Assembly: GCA_900541135.1 (NCBI GenBank)
Contig: UQIG01000008.1
Coordinates: forward strand, 13,703-77,702
Source: an uncultured Collinsella sp.
GTDB taxonomy: Bacteria > Actinomycetota > Coriobacteriia > Coriobacteriales > Coriobacteriaceae
DNA length: 64,000 nucleotides
Reading direction: 5' to 3'
Shown: in pieces, positions 15,182 to 24,192 of the stretch
Position numbering within the stretch: position 1 is the stretch's first letter
How the letters are laid out: each line of letters starts with the position of its first letter
Made by a program: the position numbers and the translations under genes
Notes under the pieces: generated by a model
Databases searched by the model: none
What the model was told of the DNA's origin: nothing
Seen by the model: the letters and a program-made list of their open reading frames with translations, nothing else

Positions 15182-16480
15182 ATGAGCAAGACAATAGTTA
15201 GGCCCACGCTTTCGCTGGGCAACCACATCTATCTGTATCGCCTGCTGCGCGATGCAATCGGATGCGGCAAGCAAACGTTTATGACGCAGGTCGAGGAGGC
15301 ACTCGCCGCTGGTGACATGGCCGCTTATGACCTGGGCTTCGAGTCCACGCGCGAGCTGCTCGAGGAGCTCGACGACTGCATTAAGCTGACCGTCTTTAAG
15401 GGCGGTCGCCTGTATGCCACGGTCATCGCCAACGAGGCCTGGGATGCCGCCCTTGCCAAGGGCGAGGACAAGCCCAAGGCTGCCAAGGGTGCCAAGCAGT
15501 CCTACAAAAAGAAAAAACGCGGCGAGAAGGACCTCAAGGCCGTGCGTCCCAAGCACGTTAAGCGCTCCGAGCCCGAGCCCGTGGCCGAAGTCGCTCCGGA
15601 GCCCGAGCCCGAGGCAGAGATCGAAGTCGCTATTGAGGTAACGGCAGAAGCCGAAACCGAAATCACCGCCACGACCGATCCCGAAGTCATATCCGAGCAG
15701 GAAGCCACTGCGGAGCTCAACGAAGCTCCCAAGTCGACAACCGAAGAAGCCGCTGACCAGCCCGAAACGCCTGCATTCCAAAACAGCGATGTCTTTGGCG
15801 ACGAGGCCGAGGACGATCAGCCCGACGATCAAGACGCTATCGAGTCGACGCCGGAGCCCGAGACGCCGAAGCCCGCCATCTCGCTCACGGTCGTCTATGA
15901 CCCCGAAAACGCAAACGCCGGCATCACCACCATGGCGTCCACGCCCATCGAGGCAAAGTCGAGCGTCGAGAACGAGAACGCGGCGCAGGTTGAGGTTGAA
16001 ACTGCAGCAGCAGACGCGCCCGCCATCGTGAAGCCCGCAGATTCCACGACCAGGCCGGAAGCGACGCCGGAGCCCGCACCCGTCATCGAGTCCGTGTCCG
16101 CCGCTGCTTGCGACCAAATTCCCGCACCGGCACCGGCTTCGGCACCCGCAGCGGCCCCAGCCCCCGCACCTGCAGCGCCCGCCATCCCCGAGGACTTCCC
16201 CATCGATTTCGCAACCGAGGTCTTCTGTCCCGGCCCGCTTCTGCACCAGCTGTCGACCTATCTCCCCTACGGCGCCGACACACTCGGCATCGTCGGCGAG
16301 TACTACTGGATCGCCCGCGAGCGCGGTACCATCGAGGCCGCGCGAAACCGCGCAAGCTTCCCCCTGCGCTACACGCAGGCCGGCGAGCGCCACGAAGCCA
16401 CCGTTCGCATCCGCCGCAACACCACCGGCAGTCTCGGAGCCGCCTGGACCATCGATAAAGTCGATCCTTCTACCAAGTAA
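15182..16480 (+). CDS. Unknown protein: LOTUS-like N-terminal domain, long Pro/Glu/Ala linker, conserved C-terminal domain
   Basis: 432 residues in three parts. Residues 1-95 form a compact helical domain (SLGNHIYLYRLLRDAI, YDLGFESTRELLEELDDCIKL) whose layout recalls OST-HTH/LOTUS winged helices, which bind RNA; this is my inference. Then a basic patch (KKKKRGEKDLK) and ~230 residues of low-complexity Glu/Pro/Ala linker. The last ~95 residues are again ordered (FCPGPLLHQLSTYLPYGADT ... EYYWIARERGTIEAARNRAS). The ATG at 15182 has GAGGAG. A 17-bp hairpin follows the stop. No family name recognised with certainty. Confidence 0.7.
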   Translation: MSKTIVRPTLSLGNHIYLYRLLRDAIGCGKQTFMTQVEEALAAGDMAAYDLGFESTRELLEELDDCIKLTVFKGGRLYATVIANEAWDAALAKGEDKPKAAKGAKQSYKKKKRGEKDLKAVRPKHVKRSEPEPVAEVAPEPEPEAEIEVAIEVTAEAETEITATTDPEVISEQEATAELNEAPKSTTEEAADQPETPAFQNSDVFGDEAEDDQPDDQDAIESTPEPETPKPAISLTVVYDPENANAGITTMASTPIEAKSSVENENAAQVEVETAAADAPAIVKPADSTTRPEATPEPAPVIESVSAAACDQIPAPAPASAPAAAPAPAPAAPAIPEDFPIDFATEVFCPGPLLHQLSTYLPYGADTLGIVGEYYWIARERGTIEAARNRASFPLRYTQAGERHEATVRIRRNTTGSLGAAWTIDKVDPSTK

Positions 16481-16481
16481 C

Positions 16482-16520
16482 AGAAGGGGACGATAACCCT
16501 CAAGGTTATCGTCCCCTTCT
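16482..16520. terminator. Bidirectional terminator between convergent genes
   Basis: A perfect 17-bp stem (starting AGAAGGGGACGATAACC) with a 5-base loop, lying between the stop of the plus-strand gene (16480) and the stop of minus-strand ettA (16542). Confidence 0.8.
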
Positions 16521-16541
16521 CATTAGGTCACCTGAGCTCGA

Positions 16542-18221
16542 CTAATCACGCGTCAGCTTGCGGTGAATACGATGCGGCTGGGCTGCGTCCTCGCCCAGAC
16601 GCTCGATGCGGTTGGCCTGATAGGCCTCGAAGTTGCCCTCGAACCAATACCAGTTGCCCGGATTCTCGTCGGTGCCCTCCCACGCCAGAATGTGCGTGGC
16701 GACGCGGTCCAAGAACATACGGTCGTGGCTAATGGCCACCGAGCAGCCCGGGAACTCGAGCAGCGCCGCCTCGAGCGAGGACAGCGTCTCGACGTCGAGG
16801 TCGTTCGTGGGCTCATCGAGGAGCAGCAGGTTGCCGCCCTGTTTGAGCGTGAGCGCCAGGTTCAGACGATTGCGCTCGCCACCGGAGAGTACGCCAGCGC
16901 GCTTCTGCTGGTCCTGGCCCTTAAAGCCAAAGCTCGCCACATAAGCGCGGCTCGGAACCTCGGTCTCGCCGACCATCATGTGGTCCAGGCCATCCGAGAC
17001 GACCTCCCACAGGTTCTTATCGGGGTCGATGCCAGAACGGTTCTGGTCGACATAGGAGATCTTGACGGTCTCGCCCACCTCGAGCTCGCCCGAAGTCAGC
17101 GGTTCCAGACCCACGATGGTCTTGAAGAGTGTGGTCTTACCGACACCATTGGGGCCGATGACGCCCACAATGCCGTTGCGCGGCAGGGTGAACGAAAGGT
17201 CATCGATGAGCACGCGACCGTCGAACTCCTTGTGCAGGTGATGGGCCTCGAGCACCTTGTTGCCCAGACGCGGGCCGACAGGGATGCGAATGTCAGTCCA
17301 GTCGAGCTTCTGGCTGGCGCGCGCCTCAGCCTCCATCTCCTCGTAGCGGGCCAGACGGGCCTTGTTCTTGGCCTGACGGGCCTTGGGCGAGCTGCGCACC
17401 CACTCGAGCTCGGCCTCCATGCGCTTGGCGAGCTTGGCGTCGCGGTTGCCCTGTGCCTCGATACGGGCAGCCTTGGTCTCCAGATACGTGGAGTAGTTGC
17501 CCTTGTAGGGATAAAGGTGGCCGCGGTCGACCTCGCAGATCCACTCGGCAACGTTGTCCAGGAAGTAGCGATCGTGTGTGACGGCAAGCACCGCGCCCTG
17601 GTAGTTGTGCAGGAAGTGCTCGAGCCACAGGATCGACTCGGCGTCCAGATGGTTCGTGGGCTCGTCGAGCAGCAGCAGGTCGGGAGCCTCGAGCAGCAGC
17701 TTGCACAGGGCCACACGGCGGCGCTCGCCGCCGGAAAGCACGTTGACCGGCATGTCGGAATCGGGCAGCTGCAGGGCGTCCATGGCCTGACCGAGCTTGG
17801 AATCGATATCCCAGCCGTCGGCGGCGTCGATCTCGTCCTGGAGCTTTCCCATCTCGGCCATGAGGGCATCCATGTCGCAGTCCGGGTCGCACATCTCCTC
17901 GCCGATCTTATTGAAGCGATCGACCTTGGCGATCATATCGCCAAACGCCATGCGCACGTTCTCGATGACGGTCTTGTCGTCGTCGAGCGGCGGCTCCTGC
18001 TGCAGGATGCCCACGGTGTAGCCGGGGGTGAGCCTGGCATCGCCGTTGGAGACCTCCTCGATGCCGGCCATGATCTTGAGCAGGGTCGACTTGCCCATAC
18101 CGTTGGGGCCCACGACGCCGATCATGGCACCGGGGTAGAAGCTCAGTGTCACGTCGTCAAGGATCACCTTGTCGCCATGGGCCTTGCGAGCCTGATACAT
18201 CTGGTAGATAAACTCCGCCAT
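16542..18221 (-). CDS. ettA: Energy-dependent translational throttle protein EttA (ABC-F)
   Basis: Ribosome-associated ABC-F ATPase that gates entry into elongation according to ATP level. At 559 residues and with a strong family match it has two ABC cassettes: Walker A GPNGMGKST and GPNGVGKTT, signatures LSGGERRRVALCKLLL and LSGGERNRLNLALTL, Walker B LLLLDEPTNHLD and LLLLDEPTNDLD. The linker between cassettes is the basic, charged P-site-tRNA-interaction motif region (KLAKRMEAELEWVRSSPKAR). No transmembrane segment. Confidence 0.95.
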   Translation of the reverse strand: MAEFIYQMYQARKAHGDKVILDDVTLSFYPGAMIGVVGPNGMGKSTLLKIMAGIEEVSNGDARLTPGYTVGILQQEPPLDDDKTVIENVRMAFGDMIAKVDRFNKIGEEMCDPDCDMDALMAEMGKLQDEIDAADGWDIDSKLGQAMDALQLPDSDMPVNVLSGGERRRVALCKLLLEAPDLLLLDEPTNHLDAESILWLEHFLHNYQGAVLAVTHDRYFLDNVAEWICEVDRGHLYPYKGNYSTYLETKAARIEAQGNRDAKLAKRMEAELEWVRSSPKARQAKNKARLARYEEMEAEARASQKLDWTDIRIPVGPRLGNKVLEAHHLHKEFDGRVLIDDLSFTLPRNGIVGVIGPNGVGKTTLFKTIVGLEPLTSGELEVGETVKISYVDQNRSGIDPDKNLWEVVSDGLDHMMVGETEVPSRAYVASFGFKGQDQQKRAGVLSGGERNRLNLALTLKQGGNLLLLDEPTNDLDVETLSSLEAALLEFPGCSVAISHDRMFLDRVATHILAWEGTDENPGNWYWFEGNFEAYQANRIERLGEDAAQPHRIHRKLTRD

Positions 18222-18404
18222 TGTCCTATTTTACCTTTCTGACCTGCCGTTTTCCTATTCTTGTTTCGCTTTAGTGGAAACGAAATGAGGAAATCAGCTC
18301 TGAAACTTAACGAAAAGGGGCATGGTTGCCCACACCCCCTAATACTACCTGGGAAAAGTCCCCCAGAACACACTATGAACTGCGTACGCTAGTTTTCCGC
18401 AACC

Positions 18405-19109
18405 TTAGCGAGCGGCTCGCTGCGATTTGCGCCACAGCAGATACGAGTAGACGTAGACGGCTCCGACCGAACCAAACGCCAGAACCGCAATCACCGCGAC
18501 GACGACTTCACTCGAAAGCACGCTGCCTGCCACGCCCATCACAATCAGGCCAATACCCAGCACCATAAAGCAGGCGCCGCCAAAACGCTGCGTACGGCGC
18601 CAGTTCTCGGGATCGGCAAGTGCCCAAGGTGTCTTGATACCGAGCGTATAGTTCTGCTTCACACGCGGCAAGTAGTTGCCTACGCCGATGAACAGCAAAC
18701 CGACAACACCGGAAATCAGCACGTTGACCGAACCGACCGCCGGCACCACGCCCCAGGCCGTAAGCTCTCCCAGCCAGCTTATGGCGCACATGAACAAGGT
18801 GAAGGCGATTACGAAGCCCTGGTAGAACTTGCCCGAGGTTCGATATGCCTCACCTTTGGGGTCGATGCGCGGCACCACGCAGAACATTGCGAGAAGCGCC
18901 AGAGGCAGCACGCCGAGCGCGGAGGCCATCCAGCTAGGACCCCAACCGTCGACGGCGCCGTTCGCGCCCCAGTGCGTGGGAATCTGCGCAGGCAAGCTCG
19001 GCATCACCATGAGGTGCGCTACGACATTGGCGACGCACAGAGCGACCAGCGCGATCCACACGCGCGACGATACCCCCGTGGGGTGAATGCCTTTGTTTTC
19101 GTTATTCAT
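18405..19109 (-). CDS. SdpI-family membrane protein
   Basis: 234 residues with about seven hydrophobic segments. The N-terminal part is DUF1648-like (PSLPAQIPTHWGANGAVDGW), the C-terminal part SdpI-like (GNYLPRVKQNYTLGIKTPWALADPENW, a very typical run). SdpI is the immunity/signal-transduction protein against the SdpC toxin in Bacillus. It overlaps the upstream ArsR-family gene by 8 bases, as sdpR-sdpI do. The ATG at 19109 is used because upstream codons lie in the regulator. No sdpC-like toxin gene is present nearby. Confidence 0.85.
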   Translation of the reverse strand: MNNENKGIHPTGVSSRVWIALVALCVANVVAHLMVMPSLPAQIPTHWGANGAVDGWGPSWMASALGVLPLALLAMFCVVPRIDPKGEAYRTSGKFYQGFVIAFTLFMCAISWLGELTAWGVVPAVGSVNVLISGVVGLLFIGVGNYLPRVKQNYTLGIKTPWALADPENWRRTQRFGGACFMVLGIGLIVMGVAGSVLSSEVVVAVIAVLAFGSVGAVYVYSYLLWRKSQRAAR

Positions 19110-19380
19110 CCTTATCACCTTCAGTGTTTGTAAAGCCCATAAACCAGCCAATTAAATCCTGCATGACGGTGGTGTTTAAGCTGTATACGATGTTTTGGCC
19201 ATGGCGCTCGTCGGTCACCAACCCGGCGTTTTTGAGCGTCGCCAAGTGATGGCTCAGCGACGGCTTACTGATATCGAAATGCTCGGCAAGCTCCCCCGCC
19301 GTGCAATTGCCCTCGCGCAGCAACTCCAAAATGCGCCGTCGCGTTGGATCGGCAAGCGCCTTAAAACCCTCTCCCGGCAT
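19102..19380 (-). CDS. ArsR/SmtB-family repressor, SdpR-like
   Basis: 92 residues: FKALADPTRRRILELLREG, then the winged helix HFDISKPSLSHHLATLKNAGLV. It lacks the metal-binding Cys of classic ArsR, as SdpR does. In Bacillus SdpR represses its own operon and is inactivated by SdpI at the membrane. The ATG at 19380 has GAGGAGG; the two ATGs upstream lie in or before the site. It precedes and overlaps the sdpI-like gene. Confidence 0.85.
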   Translation of the reverse strand: MPGEGFKALADPTRRRILELLREGNCTAGELAEHFDISKPSLSHHLATLKNAGLVTDERHGQNIVYSLNTTVMQDLIGWFMGFTNTEGDKDE

Positions 19381-19414
19381 AAGACCTCCTCTCATCATCT
19401 CTCATGACGTGCAC

Positions 19415-19444
19415 ACTATACTCGATATTTAGATGTTTGTCTAA
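19415..19444 (-). promoter_or_regulatory. Promoter and probable operator of the sdpR-sdpI operon
   Basis: On the minus strand TTAGAC, 18 bases, TATAGT make a good sigma-70 promoter. The inverted repeat TTAGA-N6-TCTAA (19429-19444) overlaps the -35 box and is a candidate autorepressor site. Confidence 0.6.
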
Positions 19445-19559
19445 TTATCTAATCTCAATGCTTCAAACCACATCAAAGTAAGCGCCGTCGCAACCTATGG
19501 GCGATTACCTATAATGGCAATAGCTAAAACACGATTCGCTTCCCCATCGGAGGATGTCT

Positions 19560-20354
19560 ATGACCGAAACCGCTGCCGCTCTCGTCGAGACACGCGACAC
19601 CAAGCTCGAGATCATTATGGGCCGCGAGGCACTCGATAAGCTCGCCGATGCTACGGTGCTAGTGCTCGGCTGCGGAGGTGTGGGGTCCAATTGCTGCGAG
19701 GCGCTCGCCCGCGGCGGCATTGGTCATTTCGTCATTCTGGACAAGGACATCGTCGCGCCCAGCAATATCAATCGCCAGGCTATCGCCTTTCACAGCACCA
19801 TCGGCAAGCGCAAGGTCGATGTTATGGAAGCCATGATCCACGACATCAATCCCGCCGCCACCGTTATCAAACGCACCGAATACCTGCTGAGCGACAACAT
19901 CGACGAGTTCTTCGCGAGCGTTTTGGAGCAGACGGACGGCAAGCTCGACTACGTCGTCGACGCCATCGACACCATCTCGGCCAAGCTCACCATTGCCAAA
20001 TATGCTCAGGACCACGACATTCGTTTGGTTAGCTCCATGGGCGGGGCCAACAAGCTCCATCCCGAGTGCCTCCGCTTTGCCGACATTTTCGATACGGTAC
20101 GTGACCCCATGAGCCGCATCATGCGCAAAGAAAGTAAGAAGCGCGGAATCGAGAGCCTACACGTACTGTTCAGCTGCGAGGAATCGGTTAAGACACAGCC
20201 CCGCGACCCTTCCAACATCCACGAGCGTACTGAGCTCGGAACCGCCAGCTTTATGCCGCCCATCATGGGCCAGATGATCGCCGGCGAGGTTATCCGCCAG
20301 ATCAGTGGCCGCGGCACCGAGCGCGTGCGCGCCGATGGCCAGCGTCTAGACTAG
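19560..20354 (+). CDS. tcdA: tRNA threonylcarbamoyladenosine dehydratase TcdA (ThiF/MoeB fold)
   Basis: ATP-dependent cyclisation of t6A37 to ct6A in tRNA. 264 residues. The adenylation-domain motifs are VLGCGGVGSNCCEALARGGIG, LDKDIVAPSNINRQAIA and DYVVDAIDTISAKLTIAKYA. The length and the absence of a rhodanese domain fit TcdA (CsdL) better than ThiF or MoeB. The ATG at 19560 is preferred to the one at 19554, which abuts the GGAGG. It forms an operon with tatD 14 bases downstream. Confidence 0.88.
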   Translation: MTETAAALVETRDTKLEIIMGREALDKLADATVLVLGCGGVGSNCCEALARGGIGHFVILDKDIVAPSNINRQAIAFHSTIGKRKVDVMEAMIHDINPAATVIKRTEYLLSDNIDEFFASVLEQTDGKLDYVVDAIDTISAKLTIAKYAQDHDIRLVSSMGGANKLHPECLRFADIFDTVRDPMSRIMRKESKKRGIESLHVLFSCEESVKTQPRDPSNIHERTELGTASFMPPIMGQMIAGEVIRQISGRGTERVRADGQRLD

Positions 20355-20368
20355 CGGAGCGCGCCGAG

Positions 20369-21151
20369 ATGGAGCCCCGGTTATTTGATGCACACTGCCA
20401 TCTTGATTTGATGGCTCACCCGGACGCCGTTGCCGATGAGGCGACGGCACTGGGCTTGGGCCTATTTGATTGCGGCGTCGATCCACGTGACTTTTCGGCC
20501 GCAAACGAGCGCGCCCATCGCCAACCAGGCATCATCGCCGGCATTGGGCTTCACCCCTGGTGGCTCGCCGACGGCCGCTGCGGTCCCGCCGAAGTCAACC
20601 TGCTTTGCGAGCTTGCTGCCCAAAAGCGCTATATCGGCGAGGTGGGACTCGACTTTTCCGCGCGCTTTGCTGGAAGTAAGCCGCTACAAATACAGGCACT
20701 TGACCGGCTCTGTGATGCGCTCGTGCAGCATCCTCTTACCGGGCGCGTGATATCAATTCACGCCGTTCGTTCGGCAGGAGCCGTACTGGACGTCCTCGAA
20801 TCACATGGACTACTCATCCCAAACTCCGACTCCCCCGCTATCATCTTCCACTGGTTTAGCGGCACTTCGGACGAACTCGCCCGCGCGCGTGATGCGGGCT
20901 GTATTTTTTCCGTCAACGAACGCATGCTTGCGTCTAAACGTGGTCGCGAATATGCCCGGCAGATTCCACTCGACCGTTTACTGCTCGAAACCGATGCGCC
21001 GGCCGAGCCAAACACAGAAACAAGCGCGCAGTCGCTCGTCAGATCGCTCACAAGAGCCTCAGAACGCATCGCCTCGCTCAAAAACTGCGACGCAAAGCAC
21101 ATTGAGACGGCAGTTTTAGCAAATGCGCGCTCTGTTTTAAGCCTTCGCTAA
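20369..21151 (+). CDS. TatD-family metal-dependent hydrolase
   Basis: 260 residues with the TatD pattern: FDAHCHLDLM (first metal site), IGLHPWW, IGEVGLDFS (the bridging Glu), ISIHAVRSAG, IFHWFSG and LLLETDAPAE. Members are 3'-5' DNases or related phosphohydrolases. It follows tcdA in the same operon and ends at the left edge of the MITE-like element. The protein is a little shorter than typical TatD in its C-terminal part. Confidence 0.85.
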   Translation: MEPRLFDAHCHLDLMAHPDAVADEATALGLGLFDCGVDPRDFSAANERAHRQPGIIAGIGLHPWWLADGRCGPAEVNLLCELAAQKRYIGEVGLDFSARFAGSKPLQIQALDRLCDALVQHPLTGRVISIHAVRSAGAVLDVLESHGLLIPNSDSPAIIFHWFSGTSDELARARDAGCIFSVNERMLASKRGREYARQIPLDRLLLETDAPAEPNTETSAQSLVRSLTRASERIASLKNCDAKHIETAVLANARSVLSLR

Positions 21152-21161
21152 CCCCTGATGA

Positions 21162-21385
21162 GCAAAAAATGCCAAATATGAGTACTGCTACCGGAATGGA
21201 TACATTACTTTTAACTTCCCAGCCGCCAGAATAATCCTCGATTGTCCGCTAATTAAAGCTTTTACAGTCATTAATCCTGCGTTTTCGCAAATCTTAAACC
21301 CCTCCAAACGCTCAAAATCACGTCTGGAGGGGTTTATTTTGCTGCGACTAAATTAGTCACAGTACTCATATTTGGCATTTTTTGC
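21162..21385. mobile_element. MITE-like element, 224 bp with 26-bp perfect terminal inverted repeats
   Basis: The left end 21162-21187 and the right end 21360-21385 are exact inverted repeats of 26 bases (beginning GCAAAAAATGCCAAATATGA). The interior is non-coding and AT-rich and includes a terminator-like hairpin (21296-21335). I see no clear target-site duplication. It lies between the convergent tatD and frlD genes. Such short terminal-repeat elements without a gene are typical of MITEs mobilised in trans. Confidence 0.65.
21296..21335. terminator. Hairpin inside the MITE-like element
   Basis: Arms AAACCCCTCCA and TGGAGGGGTTT separated by 18 bases, followed by ATTTTG. It can serve as a terminator for tatD and, in the other direction, for the frl operon. 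Confidence 0.6.
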
Positions 21386-21392
21386 ACACCAA

Positions 21393-21424
21393 GTCTCGGG
21401 GAGGCGCCTGCACCTCCCCGAGAC
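21393..21424 (-). terminator. Hairpin at the end of the frl operon
   Basis: Perfect 12-bp stem GTCTCGGGGAGG with its complement, starting 7 bases after the frlD stop; no T-run. Confidence 0.6.
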
Positions 21425-21431
21425 CGCTCGG

Positions 21432-22295
21432 CTATTCGACGATTGGTGCTCCGTGGCCCCAAGATCCTTCCATGCCGCACACGGTCGAGGCAAACCCGGC
21501 AGCAAAGTCGAGCGCGCGCTCGATGGCCTCGGCGCCATCTTCGCCACGCTTGGCGGAATCGAGATAGCACATCAAAAACGAGGTGAGGAACGAGTCGCCC
21601 GCCCCCATGGTGTCCTTCATGTCCGTTACCGGTTTAGCCAGCTGGCGGTAATAGCGCTCGCCGTCGTAAGCAATGCAGCCCTCGGCGCCCGCCGTAGCCG
21701 ACACAAAACGCGGACCCAGGCCCTTCACCCATGCCAGACGTTCGCGAATCTCGTCCTCACTCGCGGCATCCGCCGCACTAAAGAAAGCGAAATCGACGTA
21801 GGGCGCAATCTGCTCGTAGTACTCGTCGGTGGAGTCGTCCGAAAAGTCAAAAGAGACCGTGACGCCCGCAGCCTTCAGCTTGGGCAGCTCGCGCTCGGTA
21901 AAGCAATAGTTGCCCGAATGAACCACATCGAACTGCTTCATGTACGAAAGGTCAAAGCGATCGAGGACATAGCGCGCATCGCCACGGATACCGCCCTCGT
22001 TGGAGCCGAGGAAGACACGGTCACCGTCAACGACGGTCACGCGAGCCGCTCCGTTCTCGCCAATCATCTGCTCGCACTTGTCAAGCTCGATACCTTCATC
22101 CTCGAGACTTGCAATGACATGCTCGGCAGCGGCGTCATTACCAAAAATGCCCATGTATGCAGAGCGTGCGGCACCGCATTTCTTGGCATAAACGGCGAAG
22201 TTCACCGCATTGCCGCCGGGATACATGGTGTGGATATGCTCGTAGCGATCGACGACGTTGTCGCCAAATCCGAGCGCGTTAACGTTAAATGCCAT
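21432..22295 (-). CDS. frlD: PfkB-family sugar kinase, FrlD-like (fructosamine 6-kinase)
   Basis: 287 residues, ribokinase fold. Close in pattern to E. coli fructoselysine 6-kinase: GDNVVDRY, YPGGNAVNFAVYAKKCG, DRVFLGSNEG, FDVVHSGNY, VSFDFSDD, YVDFAFFSA and the catalytic anion hole DTMGAGDSF. It phosphorylates the C6 of the Amadori sugar inside the cell. Last gene of a five-gene minus-strand operon; 14 bases separate it from frlB. Substrate (lysine or another amine) is not fixed by the sequence. Confidence 0.85.
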   Translation of the reverse strand: MAFNVNALGFGDNVVDRYEHIHTMYPGGNAVNFAVYAKKCGAARSAYMGIFGNDAAAEHVIASLEDEGIELDKCEQMIGENGAARVTVVDGDRVFLGSNEGGIRGDARYVLDRFDLSYMKQFDVVHSGNYCFTERELPKLKAAGVTVSFDFSDDSTDEYYEQIAPYVDFAFFSAADAASEDEIRERLAWVKGLGPRFVSATAGAEGCIAYDGERYYRQLAKPVTDMKDTMGAGDSFLTSFLMCYLDSAKRGEDGAEAIERALDFAAGFASTVCGMEGSWGHGAPIVE

Positions 22296-22309
22296 GGCCT
22301 TTGTCCCTT

Positions 22310-23278
22310 CTAGTACTCGACAACACCCATATAGCGACGGAAATCGGGATCGTGATCAAACACCTTGCCGCGTGCAGCACGCAGCTCGCAGTTCATGGCG
22401 TAGAACAGCACCGGGTCCAGATAGGCACGGACGCTCGCCGGCACGGCTTCCATACCGTACTCCTTGGCATCGAGCACCATCAGCGTATCGGTATGCGTCT
22501 TAAGGAACGCCAGGGCGCGCTCGTCCATGGCACGGCACTCGCTGGAGCCCATCTGCAGGAAGTAAAAAACGCCATCCTGAGTAGCCTCGAAGGGGCCATG
22601 GAAGTACTCGGCAGAGTGGATGTAGCTGCAGTGCTGCCACTGCATCTCCATAAGAGAGCAGATAGCGAAACCGTAGGTCTGGCTAAAGTTGGGACCGCTG
22701 CCCAGAATGTAGAAGAACTCGTGCTCCTGGCAAAGCTTGGCAAAACGATCGCCCAGCTCGGCATTTACCTTCTCGCGTGCCGGGGGAAGAATCTTATCCA
22801 TCTCGGCGATACCGGCATACATATCGGCAAGATCGGCGTAGCCCTCCTGCTGATCGAGCAGCTCGGCCGCAAGCGACAGCGAAATGCCAGCGGGGACCTC
22901 GGCCTGCGGCACGCCCTCGCCCCACGGGTAGACCCACGTGGTCCACTTGCCGGAGTCAATCTTGGATCCAGCGTTGTCGGTCTGGGCGATCACCGTAGCG
23001 CCGGCAGCAAGGGCAATCTCGCAGCCCTCGACGACCTCGGGGGTGTTGCCGCTGTGGCTACAAGCGATGACCAGGGACTTCTCGCCCAGACGACGCGGAC
23101 GCATGATATCGAACTCGCGAGCCGTATAGATATACGAAGTGAAGGTGGTTGCCTCGCGCTGCAGAAGCTCATGAGCCGGGATCAAATCGATCATGGAGCC
23201 ACCGCAAGCAATCCAGTAGACGCTGTCGAACTTGCCCTTCTCGGCAATTGCCTCTTTGATCAGATCGTGTGCGTTCAT
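22310..23278 (-). CDS. frlB: SIS-domain deglycase, FrlB-like (fructosamine-6-phosphate deglycase)
   Basis: 322 residues with two SIS domains (VYWIACGGSMIDLIPAHELL; IACSHSGNTPEVVEGCEIAL; then FYILGSGPNFSQTYGFAICS). The ending DPDFRRYMGVVEY and the run HSAEYFHGPFEATQDG match FrlB. It would split the 6-phosphorylated Amadori product into glucose 6-phosphate and the free amine. The ATG at 23278 has AAAGGAA; the frame is open 23 codons further but lacks a site. Confidence 0.85.
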   Translation of the reverse strand: MNAHDLIKEAIAEKGKFDSVYWIACGGSMIDLIPAHELLQREATTFTSYIYTAREFDIMRPRRLGEKSLVIACSHSGNTPEVVEGCEIALAAGATVIAQTDNAGSKIDSGKWTTWVYPWGEGVPQAEVPAGISLSLAAELLDQQEGYADLADMYAGIAEMDKILPPAREKVNAELGDRFAKLCQEHEFFYILGSGPNFSQTYGFAICSLMEMQWQHCSYIHSAEYFHGPFEATQDGVFYFLQMGSSECRAMDERALAFLKTHTDTLMVLDAKEYGMEAVPASVRAYLDPVLFYAMNCELRAARGKVFDHDPDFRRYMGVVEY

Positions 23279-23339
23279 ATCCAGTTCCTTTCTTGTTTGG
23301 CCGCAATCAATGACGTTGGTTGCGTGGCCGATAGTTGTT

Positions 23340-24191
23340 TTAGTCAATCAGATATTTCTCGAATGCGGCCATGTTCTTGGCATCTGCCGCCGCCGGGTCA
23401 TCGTAGTAACGACCGTCCGTGATCTCCTGGCCCAGCATGCCGTCGAAACCATGGGCGTTGAGTGTGGCAACGAAGGCGTCCATATCGTGCTTGCCATCGC
23501 CCCACACCAGATGGCCATACGGGTCACCGTCGATAAAGTGCATCTCGTGAATTGCCCCATCACCGAAGGCGGCAAACCAGTCCTCGAGCGTCTCGCCTGC
23601 AACGCCCATCGCGGTTGTATCAACCATGGGCTGTAAGTACGGGCTCGCGACCTCGTCAATCATGCGCTTCGCATCGGAAACCGTCGTCACAAGGTTGCTC
23701 TCCTCGGGACGCAGGCTTTCCATCGTAAGCACCAGACCGTGCTCGCCGGCATACTCCGCCAGAATGGACAAGTGCTCGCGGCTGCGCTTCCAGGCTTCCT
23801 CGCGGTCCTCGTCCCAGTCGCCCCAGCCCGAGTTGATGGACATACGGTCGCACCCAAGCACCTCGGCAAGCTCAATGCCGTGTTTAAAGTACGCCAGGCT
23901 GCGCTGTTCATGCAGCGGCTTGCGTGCGCAGTACTGCCAAGGATAGACAACATTCTCGGGGCACAGAGTACGATACCTAAGCCCACGGTCTGCAGCCTTT
24001 TTCGCCAGGACCTCAGCCTCAAAGTAGCCCGTATGGTCGAGCGTCACATGCGGCTCTGCACACCACAGCTCAATGGACTCAAAGCCCAAGCGCTGCTGCA
24101 CATCAAGGAAGTAATCGAGCGACCACATGATGTAGTGGATATTCATGCCCGCAATCTGCTCGCGGCGCAGCGTCGGTTTGGATTCAGACAT
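23340..24191 (-). CDS. frlC: Sugar isomerase/epimerase, FrlC-like
   Basis: 283 residues of the AP-endonuclease-2/xylose-isomerase TIM-barrel family: LGFESIELWCAEPHVTL, CPENVVYPWQY, LTMESLRPEESNLVTTVSDA, VDTTAMGV and EMHFIDGDPYGHLVWGDGKHD. The metal-binding Glu, Asp and His positions are present. In E. coli FrlC is fructoselysine 3-epimerase, which feeds psicoselysine into the pathway. It lies one base after the amidohydrolase stop. Confidence 0.82.
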   Translation of the reverse strand: MSESKPTLRREQIAGMNIHYIMWSLDYFLDVQQRLGFESIELWCAEPHVTLDHTGYFEAEVLAKKAADRGLRYRTLCPENVVYPWQYCARKPLHEQRSLAYFKHGIELAEVLGCDRMSINSGWGDWDEDREEAWKRSREHLSILAEYAGEHGLVLTMESLRPEESNLVTTVSDAKRMIDEVASPYLQPMVDTTAMGVAGETLEDWFAAFGDGAIHEMHFIDGDPYGHLVWGDGKHDMDAFVATLNAHGFDGMLGQEITDGRYYDDPAAADAKNMAAFEKYLID

Positions 24192-24192
24192 C

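Noticed and set aside
16563..18242. Plus-strand open frame of 559 residues opposite ettA
   Set aside because: Shadow of the high-GC ettA gene on the other strand; composition is biased to Leu/Val/His/Arg with no family.
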